Shown here one piece after another: positions 36,186 through 43,934 of a stretch of 64,000 nt of DNA. Origin of the DNA: Epiperipatus broadwayi. Taxonomy: Eukaryota > Onychophora > Udeonychophora > Euonychophora > Peripatidae. The translations under genes and the position numbers were made by a program. Under the pieces are notes generated by a model that saw nothing but the letters and a program-made list of their open reading frames with translations, was not told the DNA's origin and made no database searches. The stretch is taken from NCBI GenBank assembly GCA_028023455.1, contig JAQFVV010013078.1, positions 213,899 through 277,898 on the forward strand, given 5' to 3'. Numbering within the stretch: the first letter of the stretch is position 1; every line of letters begins with the position of its first letter.

Positions 36186-36320
36186 ATTCACTTCCCATCC
36201 ACCCTTAAAAGAACTCTTAAATAAGTTAATTGCTTCAGAATAATAAATTTTCAATAATAAAGACTTTAATTCTTCTTTTGATTTCATTTCTCTCAAAGAA
36301 GACAACCTTAGCTTCATCAA
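36186..36320 (-). pseudogene. Inverted 3' scrap of PLE1
   Basis: Codes for LLLKIYYSEAINLFKSSF and the following GGWEVNGFV, nearly identical to the end of the PLE1 ORF at 39.97-40.11 kb but in the opposite orientation. It ends at an A-rich junction (about 36319-36335), beyond which PLE1 continues on the plus strand. This inverted scrap at the 5' boundary is typical of PLE insertion. Confidence 0.8.
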
Positions 36321-36339
36321 AAAAAAAAAAAAAAAGAAA

Positions 36340-37574
36340 AATTTGTTATTAATCCTGCTGAGATTAAACATCTTAAAAATAGGTTAATTGCTAATGATGT
36401 AATCATTTCTCGTGAAGACAAAGCTGGTAGGTTTGTTATTATGAAAGGAGATGATTTCAAAGAGAAAATGGATAGAGAATTAAATAATGGTAAATATATG
36501 TTGTTAGATAAAAATCCAGGTAATTTGATTAAAAGAAAATTGATAGATATTATGAAGAAAATGGTTAATTTAAAAATTTTTAATAGAGTAGATTATTTAA
36601 AATGCTATCCTAATGATTTTACATCAGCTAAGATGTTTGTGAATATTAAAACTCATAAAGATGGTTTTCCTTTAAGATTTATTTTTGATTTTACAGGTAG
36701 TGTTGTAGAGGGTATTTCTAGATTCTTGAATAATTTTTTAAAACAATTTGTTGATTTTGGTCAGTACACAGTTTCTTCTTCTTTTGAGGCTTTTGATAAG
36801 ATTAATAATTTTCAAATGGAAAGTAATTGGGTATTTGGAAGTTTAGATATTGAAAATATGTATCAGTCTGTTAATAGGTTAAGCAGTATTGATGTTTTTT
36901 TGTCTGTATTGATTAAGAAAAGTTCTTTATCAAAAAATAAAATTAAGGTAATTAAAGATTTACTTTTGTTATTGGAAGATTCTATGTATTTTACTTATAG
37001 AGGTAATTTTTATAAGATTAAGGAAGGGTGGATAATAGGTTATATTATTTCTCCTTTAGTATGTTCAGTTTATATTAGTTTTATGGAAGAGGAAATTATT
37101 ATTAAAAAGAATTGTTTATATGTAAAATTATTTGTCAGATATGTTGATGATTGTTTATTTGTAGTTGAGAATGATAAATTGAAGGAATTTGTAAATGAGT
37201 TTAATTGTTTTGATCCTTCTATAAAATTTGTGTTAGAAGGAGGGGGGTTAGATTTTGGTAAGTTAAAATTTTTAGATCTTTTGGTGATTAGAAATATAGA
37301 AACTAATTGTTTATTGTGCAGTCATTTAGTTAAAAGTAAAGAATTAAGATCTATAATTAAACCTGATAGCTATCAGTCTGTATCTCATAAAGTAGCTGCT
37401 TTAAGGAATTATTGTCATAGGAATATTAAATTAAATAATTCTAGTGGGGTAGCTTTGTTTCAGAAATATCAATTTTATAAAGATTATTTGAGTGTTGGAT
37501 ACTCTGATAAATTTGTTAAAAGTATTTTATTTAATAGTAATATTTGTAAGGATGTAAAGGTTAAAGAAAAATAA
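36340..37574 (+). pseudogene. PLE1 reverse transcriptase, 5' truncated
   Basis: The open frame begins without ATG at about 36340 and includes VIISREDKAGRFVIM, the DKAG motif near the start of Penelope RTs; the first internal ATG is at 36441. Counted from that ATG (377 codons): KTHKDGFPLRFIFD at 70-83, GSLDIENMYQSV at 133-144 (first catalytic Asp), GYIISPLVCSVYISFMEEE at 200-218, RYVDDCLFVV at 233-242 (YVDD box) and LKFLDLLV near 275. The G.P.GSPLSP motif is degraded to GYIISPL. The frame stops at the inserted palindrome; its GIY-YIG half follows at 39.57 kb. Penelope RTs prime from nicked DNA, with the endonuclease as C-terminal domain. Confidence 0.88.
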
Positions 37575-38122
37575 TATCAACAAATAAAAAATCCTTCTCC
37601 TTTTTTCTTTTCAAAAACTTTATTTTTTATCTCAATACTGAACATATATATACATTAATATACAAAACTCCAACGTTTCAACTGTTTTATCTCATACAGT
37701 CATTTTCAAGGATCTGCAACAATATTAAATACATATCAACAAATAAACTTCAATTACATAAAAACTTTCTCTTACATTAACATAATAACAAACATATTAA
37801 ACATATAGAAATATATTTTACTTACAGCTTTCTCCCACTGCTATATTTTATTACTCTTTTTTTTTTTTTTTATTTACATTGTTTAATTACAAATATATCT
37901 TAAAATCATCCAAGAAACTTTCTATACAAATTTAAATACCAACTCTAATTTCCAAAAACCTCCCCCTTTCTTTAAATTTTATCTAAAACCCATCTTAAAA
38001 CTACATTCCTAAACTATATATTTAAATGAATATAAAACAAATTTAAACATCCCCCCTCTCTCTCTCTCTCTTTTATACAAAAAAACTTCTAACAATTTAC
38101 CTAAACCCATTAAGCATTTATT

Positions 38123-38563
38123 TTAATTATACAGTAATTTATATTCCTTATCTACTCCATTAATTCTATTTAGAGTAGGATTATATTTTTTTATATAAAA
38201 AAATTCTTTAACCATCCTTTCCCTGTAATTTTTAACCCTTTCTAACATTTTAATACTAAATTCTTTATGACCTAAACCTTTACAATGAATGTAAATATTT
38301 GAATTTTTGTCATACAAATGTTGTCTAAGTCTAGTTTTTAATTTATTCTTAGTTGTACCAATATATGAAACCTTACCCCCCTCCCTCTTACAATTTAAAC
38401 ATTCAACTAAATATATTCCATTCATTTTGTCAGTTTCTATATTTTTTGTATCATTGATTAAATTTCCCAAATTCAATTTCTTTTTATATACTGGTTTAAT
38501 AATTAACCTACTTTCCCCTTTGTATTTATTATTTATACTTTTTATAATCTTTTTAATCTTCAT
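38123..38563 (-). CDS. PLE2 GIY-YIG protein, left arm
   Basis: From an ATG at 38563 in the spacer it encodes about 146 residues: MKIKKIIKSINNKYKGESRL, then NGIYLVECLNCKREGG, KVSYIGTTKNKLKTRLRQHL and EFFYIKKYNPTLNRINGVDK. GIYLVEC...SYIG is the GIY-YIG motif, R...LRQHL holds the catalytic Arg region and KEFFYIK the metal-binding Glu. A longer frame reaches into the right arm (to 38830), but those residues are antisense of the other copy. No RT precedes it. Confidence 0.75.
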   Translation of the reverse strand: MKIKKIIKSINNKYKGESRLIIKPVYKKKLNLGNLINDTKNIETDKMNGIYLVECLNCKREGGKVSYIGTTKNKLKTRLRQHLYDKNSNIYIHCKGLGHKEFSIKMLERVKNYRERMVKEFFYIKKYNPTLNRINGVDKEYKLLYN

Positions 38564-38585
38564 AAAAGTATAAATAATAAATACA

Positions 38586-39014
38586 AAGATTATAAAAAGT
38601 ATAAATAATAAATACAAAGGGGAAAGTAGGTTAATTATTAAACCAGTATATAAAAAGAAATTGAATTTGGGAAATTTAATCAATGATACAAAAAATATAG
38701 AAACTGACAAAATGAATGGAATATATTTAGTTGAATGTTTAAATTGTAAGAGGGAGGGGGGTAAGGTTTCATATATTGGTACAACTAAGAATAAATTAAA
38801 AACTAGACTTAGACAACATTTGTATGACAAAAATTCAAATATTTACATTCATTGTAAAGGTTTAGGTCATAAAGAATTTAGTATTAAAATGTTAGAAAGG
38901 GTTAAAAATTACAAGGAAAGGATGGTTAAAGAATTTTTTTATATAAAAAAATATAATCCTACTCTAAATAGAATTAATGGAGTAGATAAGGAATATAAAT
39001 TACTGTATAATTAA
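38586..39014 (+). pseudogene. PLE2 GIY-YIG protein, right arm
   Basis: Mirror copy of the left-arm gene, with one visible residue change (NYKERM here, NYRERM in the left arm). The right-arm frame has no ATG before the GIY-YIG motif, since the ATG of the left copy lies in the unique spacer. So this copy is probably not translated alone. Confidence 0.75.
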
Positions 39015-39433
39015 AATAAATGCTTAATGGGTTTAGGTAAATTGTTAGAAGTTTTTTTGTATAAAAGAGAGAGAGAGGGGGGGGGGGGATGTTTAAATTT
39101 GTTTTATATTCATTTAAATATATAGTTTAGGAATGTAGTTTTAAGATGGGTTTTAGATAAAATTTAAAGAAAGGGGGAGGTTTTTGGAAATTAGAGTTGG
39201 TATTTAAATTTGTATAGAAAGTTTCTTGGATGATTTTAAGATATATTTGTAATTAAACAATGTAAATAAAAAAAAAAGAGTAATAAAATATAGCAGTGGG
39301 AGAAAGCTGTAAGTAAAATATATTTCTATATGTTTAATATGTTTGTTATTATGTTAATGTAAGAGAAAGTTTTTATGTAATTGAAGTTTATTTGTTGATA
39401 TGTATTTAATATTGTTGCAGATCCTTGAAAATG

Positions 39434-39465
39434 ACTGTATGAGATAAAACAGTTGAAACGTTGGA
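39434..39465 (+). ncRNA. Degenerate hammerhead-like motif in PLE2 end
   Basis: CTGTATGAG, ATAAAACAGTT and GAAACGTTGG resemble the CTGATGAG...GAAACGTT signature of PLE terminal hammerheads, but CTGATGA is broken by an insertion. The inverted copy is at about 37.67-37.70 kb. Probably inactive. Confidence 0.3.
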
Positions 39466-39564
39466 GTTTTGTATATTAATGTATATATATGTTCAGTATT
39501 GAGATAAAAAATAAAGTTTTTGAAAAGAAAAAAGGAGAAGGATTTTTTATTTGTTGATATTATT

Positions 39565-40122
39565 GTAGAACATATATATTTTAAAAGAAAAAGTGGATGT
39601 ACCTTTGCTGTGTTATTATATTTTAAAGAAAAATATGATTTTATTTCTTTGCCATTTAAATTGTCTTCTTATAGAATTGTGTGTAGAAATAGTAAATTGT
39701 TTGGAAATAAGAAAATTGTTTGGAAAAGGGGTGTTACATTGAATAATTTATTAAATAATACAAAAGAAGTTTTTGATAGAAATACTATTCCTGGTGTGGC
39801 ATATTTTATTCCTTGTTTATTTTGTAAGAAGGTTTACATAGGTCAGAGTAGTTTGAGTTTAAATGAAAGAATAAAGGTTCATAAAAGTAGAGTTAAAAAT
39901 AGATATCTTAGTTCTGCTTTGTATGTCCATGAAAAAGATACAGGCCACACTATTGATTTTGATGAAGCTAAGGTTGTCTTCTTTGAGAGAAATGAAATCA
40001 AAAGAAGAATTAAAGAGTCTTTATTATTGAAAATTTATTATTCTGAAGCAATTAACTTATTTAAGAGTTCTTTTAATATTAAGGGTGGATGTGAAGTGAA
40101 TGGATTTGTGGGTAGTTTTTAA
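39565..40122 (+). pseudogene. PLE1 GIY-YIG C-terminal half
   Basis: Encodes a linker (YFKEKYDFISLPFKLSSYRI) typical between RT and nuclease, then IPGVAYFIPCLFCKKVYIGQ, SSLSLNERIKVHKSR and HEKDTGHTIDF, ending with INLFKSSFNIKGG and NGFVGSF. GVAYFIPC...VYIGQ is the GIY-YIG motif with the first Tyr region altered (AYF). The frame is open from about 39520 because of chance coding in the palindrome arm. It is separated from its RT by the 2-kb inverted repeat. Confidence 0.82.
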
Positions 40123-40248
40123 TAGTATATATAATGTGTGGTTTTTTTGTAGTTCTTTATATTTGAGAAGTCTGCTTGTAGCAGTGAAACCTTAGGTTGT
40201 GTTTTAATATTATTTTTATGCTGGTCTGGTTTAATTTTAGATTTGGGG

Positions 40249-40256
40249 TAGTTTTG

Positions 40257-40293
<37 letters not shown>

Positions 40294-40299
40294 AAACTA
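40249..40299. repeat. TAGTTTTGAT...ATCAAAACTA palindrome around (TA)n
   Basis: Same design as the palindromes at 34.07 and 34.13 kb: exact inverted unique arms of 10 bases flanking an alternating TA core of about 30 bases. It lies directly before the right outer repeat of the PLE nest. Confidence 0.85.
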
Positions 40300-40349
40300 T
40301 ATAATATTATTTATTGGATTTATAAGTCTTTTTTTGTTTATATATATAT
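40299..40349 (+). repeat. Right outer inverted repeat of the PLE nest
   Basis: TTTATTGGATTTATAAGTCT lies inside. It is the exact inverted copy of 35209-35259. Here the upstream hammerhead-like sequence is missing, replaced by the TA palindrome. Confidence 0.88.
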
Positions 40350-40705
40350 TGGGAATGTCCGATGTAATGGTATTATTAGATTACTAAACAGTAATAGATC
40401 ATTTAAACTTATCATTAAAAATACCCAAATCATTACAATAGAGAATCCTCTCCCATAATTTAATTTATATGTGAACTCCCCTCAATGTTAACGAATATGA
40501 GAATTCAGTTATAAGTGCTTTTATATTATAATAAACATAATTAGATATATACGAGTGAGGTGGTGGTTATTGATTTCAGAATAAACAGATTTAATTTTAT
40601 ATCACAAATTTGAGTTTTTAAGATTAGCGCTTATTATTTAAATAAAAACATAAAAAAAAACATTTCTCAGAAAAACAGATTTTTACTCTGTTTTTCTACA
40701 ATAAC
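40350..40705. other. AT-rich spacer, nothing recognised
   Basis: Separates the PLE nest from LTR element 2. The last 5 bases, ATAAC, are the left copy of that element's target duplication. Confidence 0.6.
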
Positions 40706-41303
40706 TGTTGTGTTTGGTCTGGATTACAGACCCAACAAACAGTAAATAATATAAAATAATACTGACACAAGTATTATAATTTAATATATTTATTATGTAC
40801 AAATATATACAAACAATATACAGTATACAAATGCATATTTATAAGTTGAATCTTGGAGTTTAACGTGAACTCTGGGTTTTGCCTGCCGCTTCCAGCCACA
40901 CCTTATGGCTTGCCTCACGGGTAAGGTCTATGACTCTTCCAGCTATGTAGTTAGCTTGCCTTGAGCCGAGGGTGATCTTAGCAGCGTCCGGTCTCTGTGG
41001 GACTTGCCTAGCTGCGTAGATCTAAATAGCGTAGTGCTATCAATGGGAGAATGCAAACGTCTGTTTAGGTTAGACACGTTCTTCCCTGATTCTCACAAAA
41101 GGCTGACTATTTATACCCAGATCCCTGACCTTATTGAAAACCTTCAGATTCAGCAAGCATCATTGCTCATTGGCCTGTAATAATCATTGGCTATGCTTTT
41201 ATCTATACATCAGCCTATTGGCCTGAGGCAAACAATGCTTAATCCGATCAGATAAGGCGGCATCTGGAATAGTCCACTTCTGAGAGAAGGGAGGACTATA
41301 ACA
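40706..41303 (-). repeat. 3' LTR of element 2
   Basis: On the minus strand it has a TATA box GGTATAAATAGTC (plus-strand TATTTATA at 41109-41116) and AATAAA near 40.79 kb, giving normal U3-R-U5 order. It contains about 12 bases near 41.26 kb that are absent from the other LTR. Confidence 0.92.
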
Positions 41304-41316
41304 TCCCTCCCCCTGG
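41304..41316 (-). promoter_or_regulatory. Polypurine tract of element 2
   Basis: Minus strand CAGGGGGAGGGA directly abuts the 3' LTR start TGTTATAG. This is the primer for plus-strand synthesis. Confidence 0.88.
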
Positions 41317-41323
41317 CTAAAAT

Positions 41324-42586
41324 TTAGCCTAGAGAACAGTCTTTCAGGTGTGCTGGAGGATGACTAACGCGCCTCGGTGCTGGTCTGCTGCCGTCTTCGG
41401 TTTGTTGGTCCTCCTTGCTTGTATTGCATGTCTCTGTAGCTTCATTCCTTGTGGTTGCATCAGTATAATACAGTCTAAGTTGTTTTCGATGGCGATGATG
41501 TTGACATCCATCTGCTGTTTTGACTATAAGGTTGTGTTGTCCTTTCTGTTGGATCACAACTGCTGGAATCCATTTTGTGGGTCCTCTATACATTCTGCAT
41601 AACACTTTAGTCTGCAAAGCTAGTGGTGTTCTGGCAATCCTGGTGTTCCCATTTTTCATATTCATTTTTGTTATCAGCTTTTTGTTAAAGACTTCTGATT
41701 CATAAGTCTTCAACTTTGATAATGTTGTGAGCTGGTTCACTTTGAACCCTAAGTGACTGAACCAGTCATGGCCTAATAAGTTGCTGTGATCACCTGTTGC
41801 CACTACCAGTGGTAGGTGTCTAGTTTTATTAGGCATGGTAATTTTCACTCTTGTCTGACCCAAGAGTTTTATTTTTTTACCCTGATAATCTGTTATAGTC
41901 CTAGTGCTAGGATGCAGATTATATTTATTATTTTTATTAATGATAGCCCAAGTCTTTTTTGAAACAATAGACACTGCTGCCCCTGTGTCCAGTTCCATTC
42001 TCACTGGCGTATCATTAATCATAATATTCTGTATAAATCCAGACTGATTGTCCTTAATGTGATTTATACTGGCAACTTGTTTATTTTTCTTATAGTTGCC
42101 TTTGTGTTTTGGAATGGTTTTTTCCATTCTCATATTGGCTGTCTGTCTTTTTAAGTTTAGACATGCCGCTCTTATATGACCGACATGCTTGCAAAATGAG
42201 CACACAGTATGGAGATGTGGACATTCTGTTTGCACGTGGATCGGTTCATCGCATCTATAACAATGCTTTACACTCATTGTTGTTGTTGAGCTAACTGAGT
42301 GCTTGTCATACTCAGCCTTATGTTCAACTTTTTGAACAGTATAATTCATTTTTTGTAATGGCTTTGCCTGACACGCTATAGATTCTGCCAGCGTGGCTTG
42401 AGTTACAGCCTTTTCAAAATCTATATCCAGTGTCATTAACAACCTTAGTCTTAAATTATGATTGTTCATGCCACAAATGAAATGATCGCATAGTGCCTCA
42501 TTTAAGAACTCTTTAAATTGGCATGTAAGTGCTAATGTTCGGATTCGCGTGGCGAATTCTCTAGCTTTTTCTCCCTCTGCCTGCAT
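41324..42586 (-). CDS. Gag C-terminal part, protease and integrase tail
   Basis: 420 codons from an internal Met. The start (MQAEGEKAREFATRIRTLAL) is the second half of the capsid domain. Two zinc knuckles of form CX2CX4HX4C lie at residues 109-122 and 129-142. An aspartic protease follows, with its catalytic DTG at 200-202 (MELDTGAAVSIVS) and the flap/GHDW region near 275. The sequence then jumps, near residues 285-310, to RMYRGPTKWIPAVVIQQKGQ and HRKQLRLYY, the integrase C-terminus of K02A2.6-like gypsy polyproteins. So RT, RNase H and the DDE core were removed without losing frame. The true gag start is upstream; a TAG separates it (see next entry). It may be expressed as a packaging-competent but replication-deficient protein only if the stop is read through. 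Confidence 0.9.
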   Translation of the reverse strand: MQAEGEKAREFATRIRTLALTCQFKEFLNEALCDHFICGMNNHNLRLRLLMTLDIDFEKAVTQATLAESIACQAKPLQKMNYTVQKVEHKAEYDKHSVSSTTTMSVKHCYRCDEPIHVQTECPHLHTVCSFCKHVGHIRAACLNLKRQTANMRMEKTIPKHKGNYKKNKQVASINHIKDNQSGFIQNIMINDTPVRMELDTGAAVSIVSKKTWAIINKNNKYNLHPSTRTITDYQGKKIKLLGQTRVKITMPNKTRHLPLVVATGDHSNLLGHDWFSHLGFKVNQLTTLSKLKTYESEVFNKKLITKMNMKNGNTRIARTPLALQTKVLCRMYRGPTKWIPAVVIQQKGQHNLIVKTADGCQHHRHRKQLRLYYTDATTRNEATETCNTSKEDQQTEDGSRPAPRRVSHPPAHLKDCSLG

Positions 42587-42601
42587 GCAAAGATTGAAAT
42601 A

Positions 42602-42952
42602 CTATCTCTGCATTATTGTTAGTGGTTTGGGGGAAAAATATTCCGTGAGAATCGCCAACGCCTTCTCAAAATTCAAGTCAGCCAGTGTTTCTGACCCAAT
42701 TTGTGATTTTAATATATTATAAGTCTGCGACCCGATTATCGTTATCAGCGTCGCTAATTTTATTTCAGACTTTTTTATCTGATTGGCCTGCATATAGAAA
42801 ATTAGGCGCTCTTTGTAGCTTGACCAGTTCTCAGGGAATCCTGGATCAAAAGCTTCCATCGAGCCAATTATACTAGCCATTTTTTTTATTTTATTTTTCT
42901 CTGTTATCACGTGAGAAAAATATTTTTTTTCCGTATATTTGCGAGGTACCAC
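42602..42952 (-). CDS. Gag N-terminal part of element 2
   Basis: The preferred start is the Met of MASIIGSMEAFDPGFPENWS (plus-strand 42880), the usual gypsy gag opening; an earlier Met adds 24 residues. It continues KERLIFYMQANQI, LATLITIIGSQTYNILKSQI and LAILTEYFSPKPLTIMQR, the N-terminal capsid helices. It ends at a TAG that is in the same frame as the downstream 420-codon ORF, only 15 bases before that ORF's Met. A single nonsense change therefore splits gag. Confidence 0.88.
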   Translation of the reverse strand: MVPRKYTEKKYFSHVITEKNKIKKMASIIGSMEAFDPGFPENWSSYKERLIFYMQANQIKKSEIKLATLITIIGSQTYNILKSQIGSETLADLNFEKALAILTEYFSPKPLTIMQR

Positions 42953-43324
42953 TTGATACGATTGTTTGACAGATTTTTTACTCCACTAGGGCGAGCTTCT
43001 GTCTTTTTAGCAAGGCCAATTTTGATTGGTTTATGAAGCACCAATCGTATTTATGATCACTTTATGTTTCCTCCCAGAATTAAGTGATTTTGACACTGGC
43101 GATTTAGTAAATACTATCGTGTATTTTACTTATTTTGCCAGAAATAAGTGATTTCAAGAATCACTGTTTAAAAAATACGTATACGTATTTTAATAAATAC
43201 TTGGACCATATTTAAGTGTGATTTAGTAATCACAGCTTCGTAACTTATGAGTGTGTGCGCACTCGCGTATTTACGTTTTCCAAGTTTTTTCTTTTTCCAG
43301 CCATGGGGAAAAAAAAAATCTTTT

Positions 43325-43342
43325 GTCCAACTGCGCCAAATC
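43325..43342 (-). promoter_or_regulatory. Primer binding site of element 2
   Basis: Minus strand GATTTGGCGCAGTTGGAC follows the 5' LTR's terminal ACA. TGGCGC is the part expected to pair with a tRNA 3' end. The donor tRNA was not determined. Confidence 0.75.
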
Positions 43343-43929
43343 TGTTGTGTTTGGTCTGGATTACAGACCCAACTAACAGTAAATAATATAAAATAATACT
43401 GACACAAGTATTATAATTTAATATATTTATTATGTACAAATATATACAAACAATATACAGTATACAAATGCATATTTATAAGTTGAATCTTGGAGTTTAA
43501 CGTGAACTCTGGGTTTTGCCTGCCGCTTCCAGCCACACCTTATGGCTTGCCTCATGGGTAAGGTCTATGACTCTTCCAGCTATGTAGTTAGCTTGCCTTG
43601 AGCCGAGGGTGATCTTAGCAGCATCCGGTCTCTGTGGGACTTGCCTAGCTGCGTAGATCTAAATAGCGTAGTGCTATCAATGGGAGAACGCAAACGTCTG
43701 TTTAGGTTAGACACGTTCTTCCCTGATTCTCACAAAAGGCTGACTATTTATACCCAGATCCCTGACCTTATTGAAAACCTTCGGATTCAGCAAGCATCAT
43801 TGCTCATTGGCCTGTAATAATCATTGGCTATGCTTTTATCTATACATCAGCCTATTGGCCTGAGGCAAACAATGCTTAATCTGATCAGATAAGCGGCATA
43901 TACTTCTGAGAGAAGGGAGGACTATAACA
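43343..43929 (-). repeat. 5' LTR of element 2
   Basis: Direct copy of 40706-41303 with few substitutions (for example CCCAACTAACAG versus CCCAACAAACAG) and the roughly 12-base difference near its end. The TATA box on the minus strand lies near 43.75 kb and would drive gag. Confidence 0.92.
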
Positions 43930-43934
43930 ATAAC

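Larger units (their letters stand above)
37570..39564. repeat. Near-perfect 2-kb inverted repeat (arms about 980 bp)
   Basis: Left arm 37570-38552 and right arm 38585-39564 are reverse complements with about a 32-base spacer. I found only a handful of differences, mainly in homopolymers (C and CT runs near 38.05 kb, A and G runs near 39.08 and 39.27 kb) and one codon of the GIY-YIG ORF. Each arm is the 3' part of a third Penelope-like element (PLE2). The structure splits PLE1 between RT and GIY-YIG. The two copies are head-to-head. Confidence 0.93.
35206..40349. mobile_element. Composite nest of Penelope-like elements
   Basis: The outer ends are perfect inverted copies of about 51 bp (35209-35259 and 40299-40349), so a PLE 3' end points outward on each side. 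Inside, left to right, are PLE3 on the minus strand (GIY-YIG domain), an inverted 3' scrap of PLE1, the PLE1 RT on the plus strand, a 2-kb inverted repeat made of PLE2 3' ends inserted in PLE1, and the PLE1 GIY-YIG domain. Partial tandem and inverted copies are a known habit of Penelope-like retroelements, which also carry GIY-YIG endonucleases and hammerhead ribozymes. Confidence 0.85.
40706..43929 (-). mobile_element. LTR retrotransposon 2, gypsy type, deleted pol
   Basis: LTRs of about 0.59 kb (40706-41303 and 43343-43929) start TGTTGTGTTTGG and end CTATAACA on the plus strand. ATAAC flanks both sides (40701-40705 and 43930-43934). On the minus strand the order is LTR, primer-binding site TTTGGCGCAGTTGGAC, gag, protease, a scrap of integrase C-terminus, polypurine tract AGGGGGAGGGA, LTR. 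The LTRs differ at only a few sites, so it is recent. RT, RNase H and the integrase core are deleted in frame. The gag is broken by one stop. Confidence 0.95.

Noticed and set aside
38307-38573. 88-codon ORF on the plus strand in the palindrome
   Set aside because: It is antisense to the left-arm GIY-YIG gene, and the same residues occur at the start of the minus-strand ORF only because of the inverted repeat.
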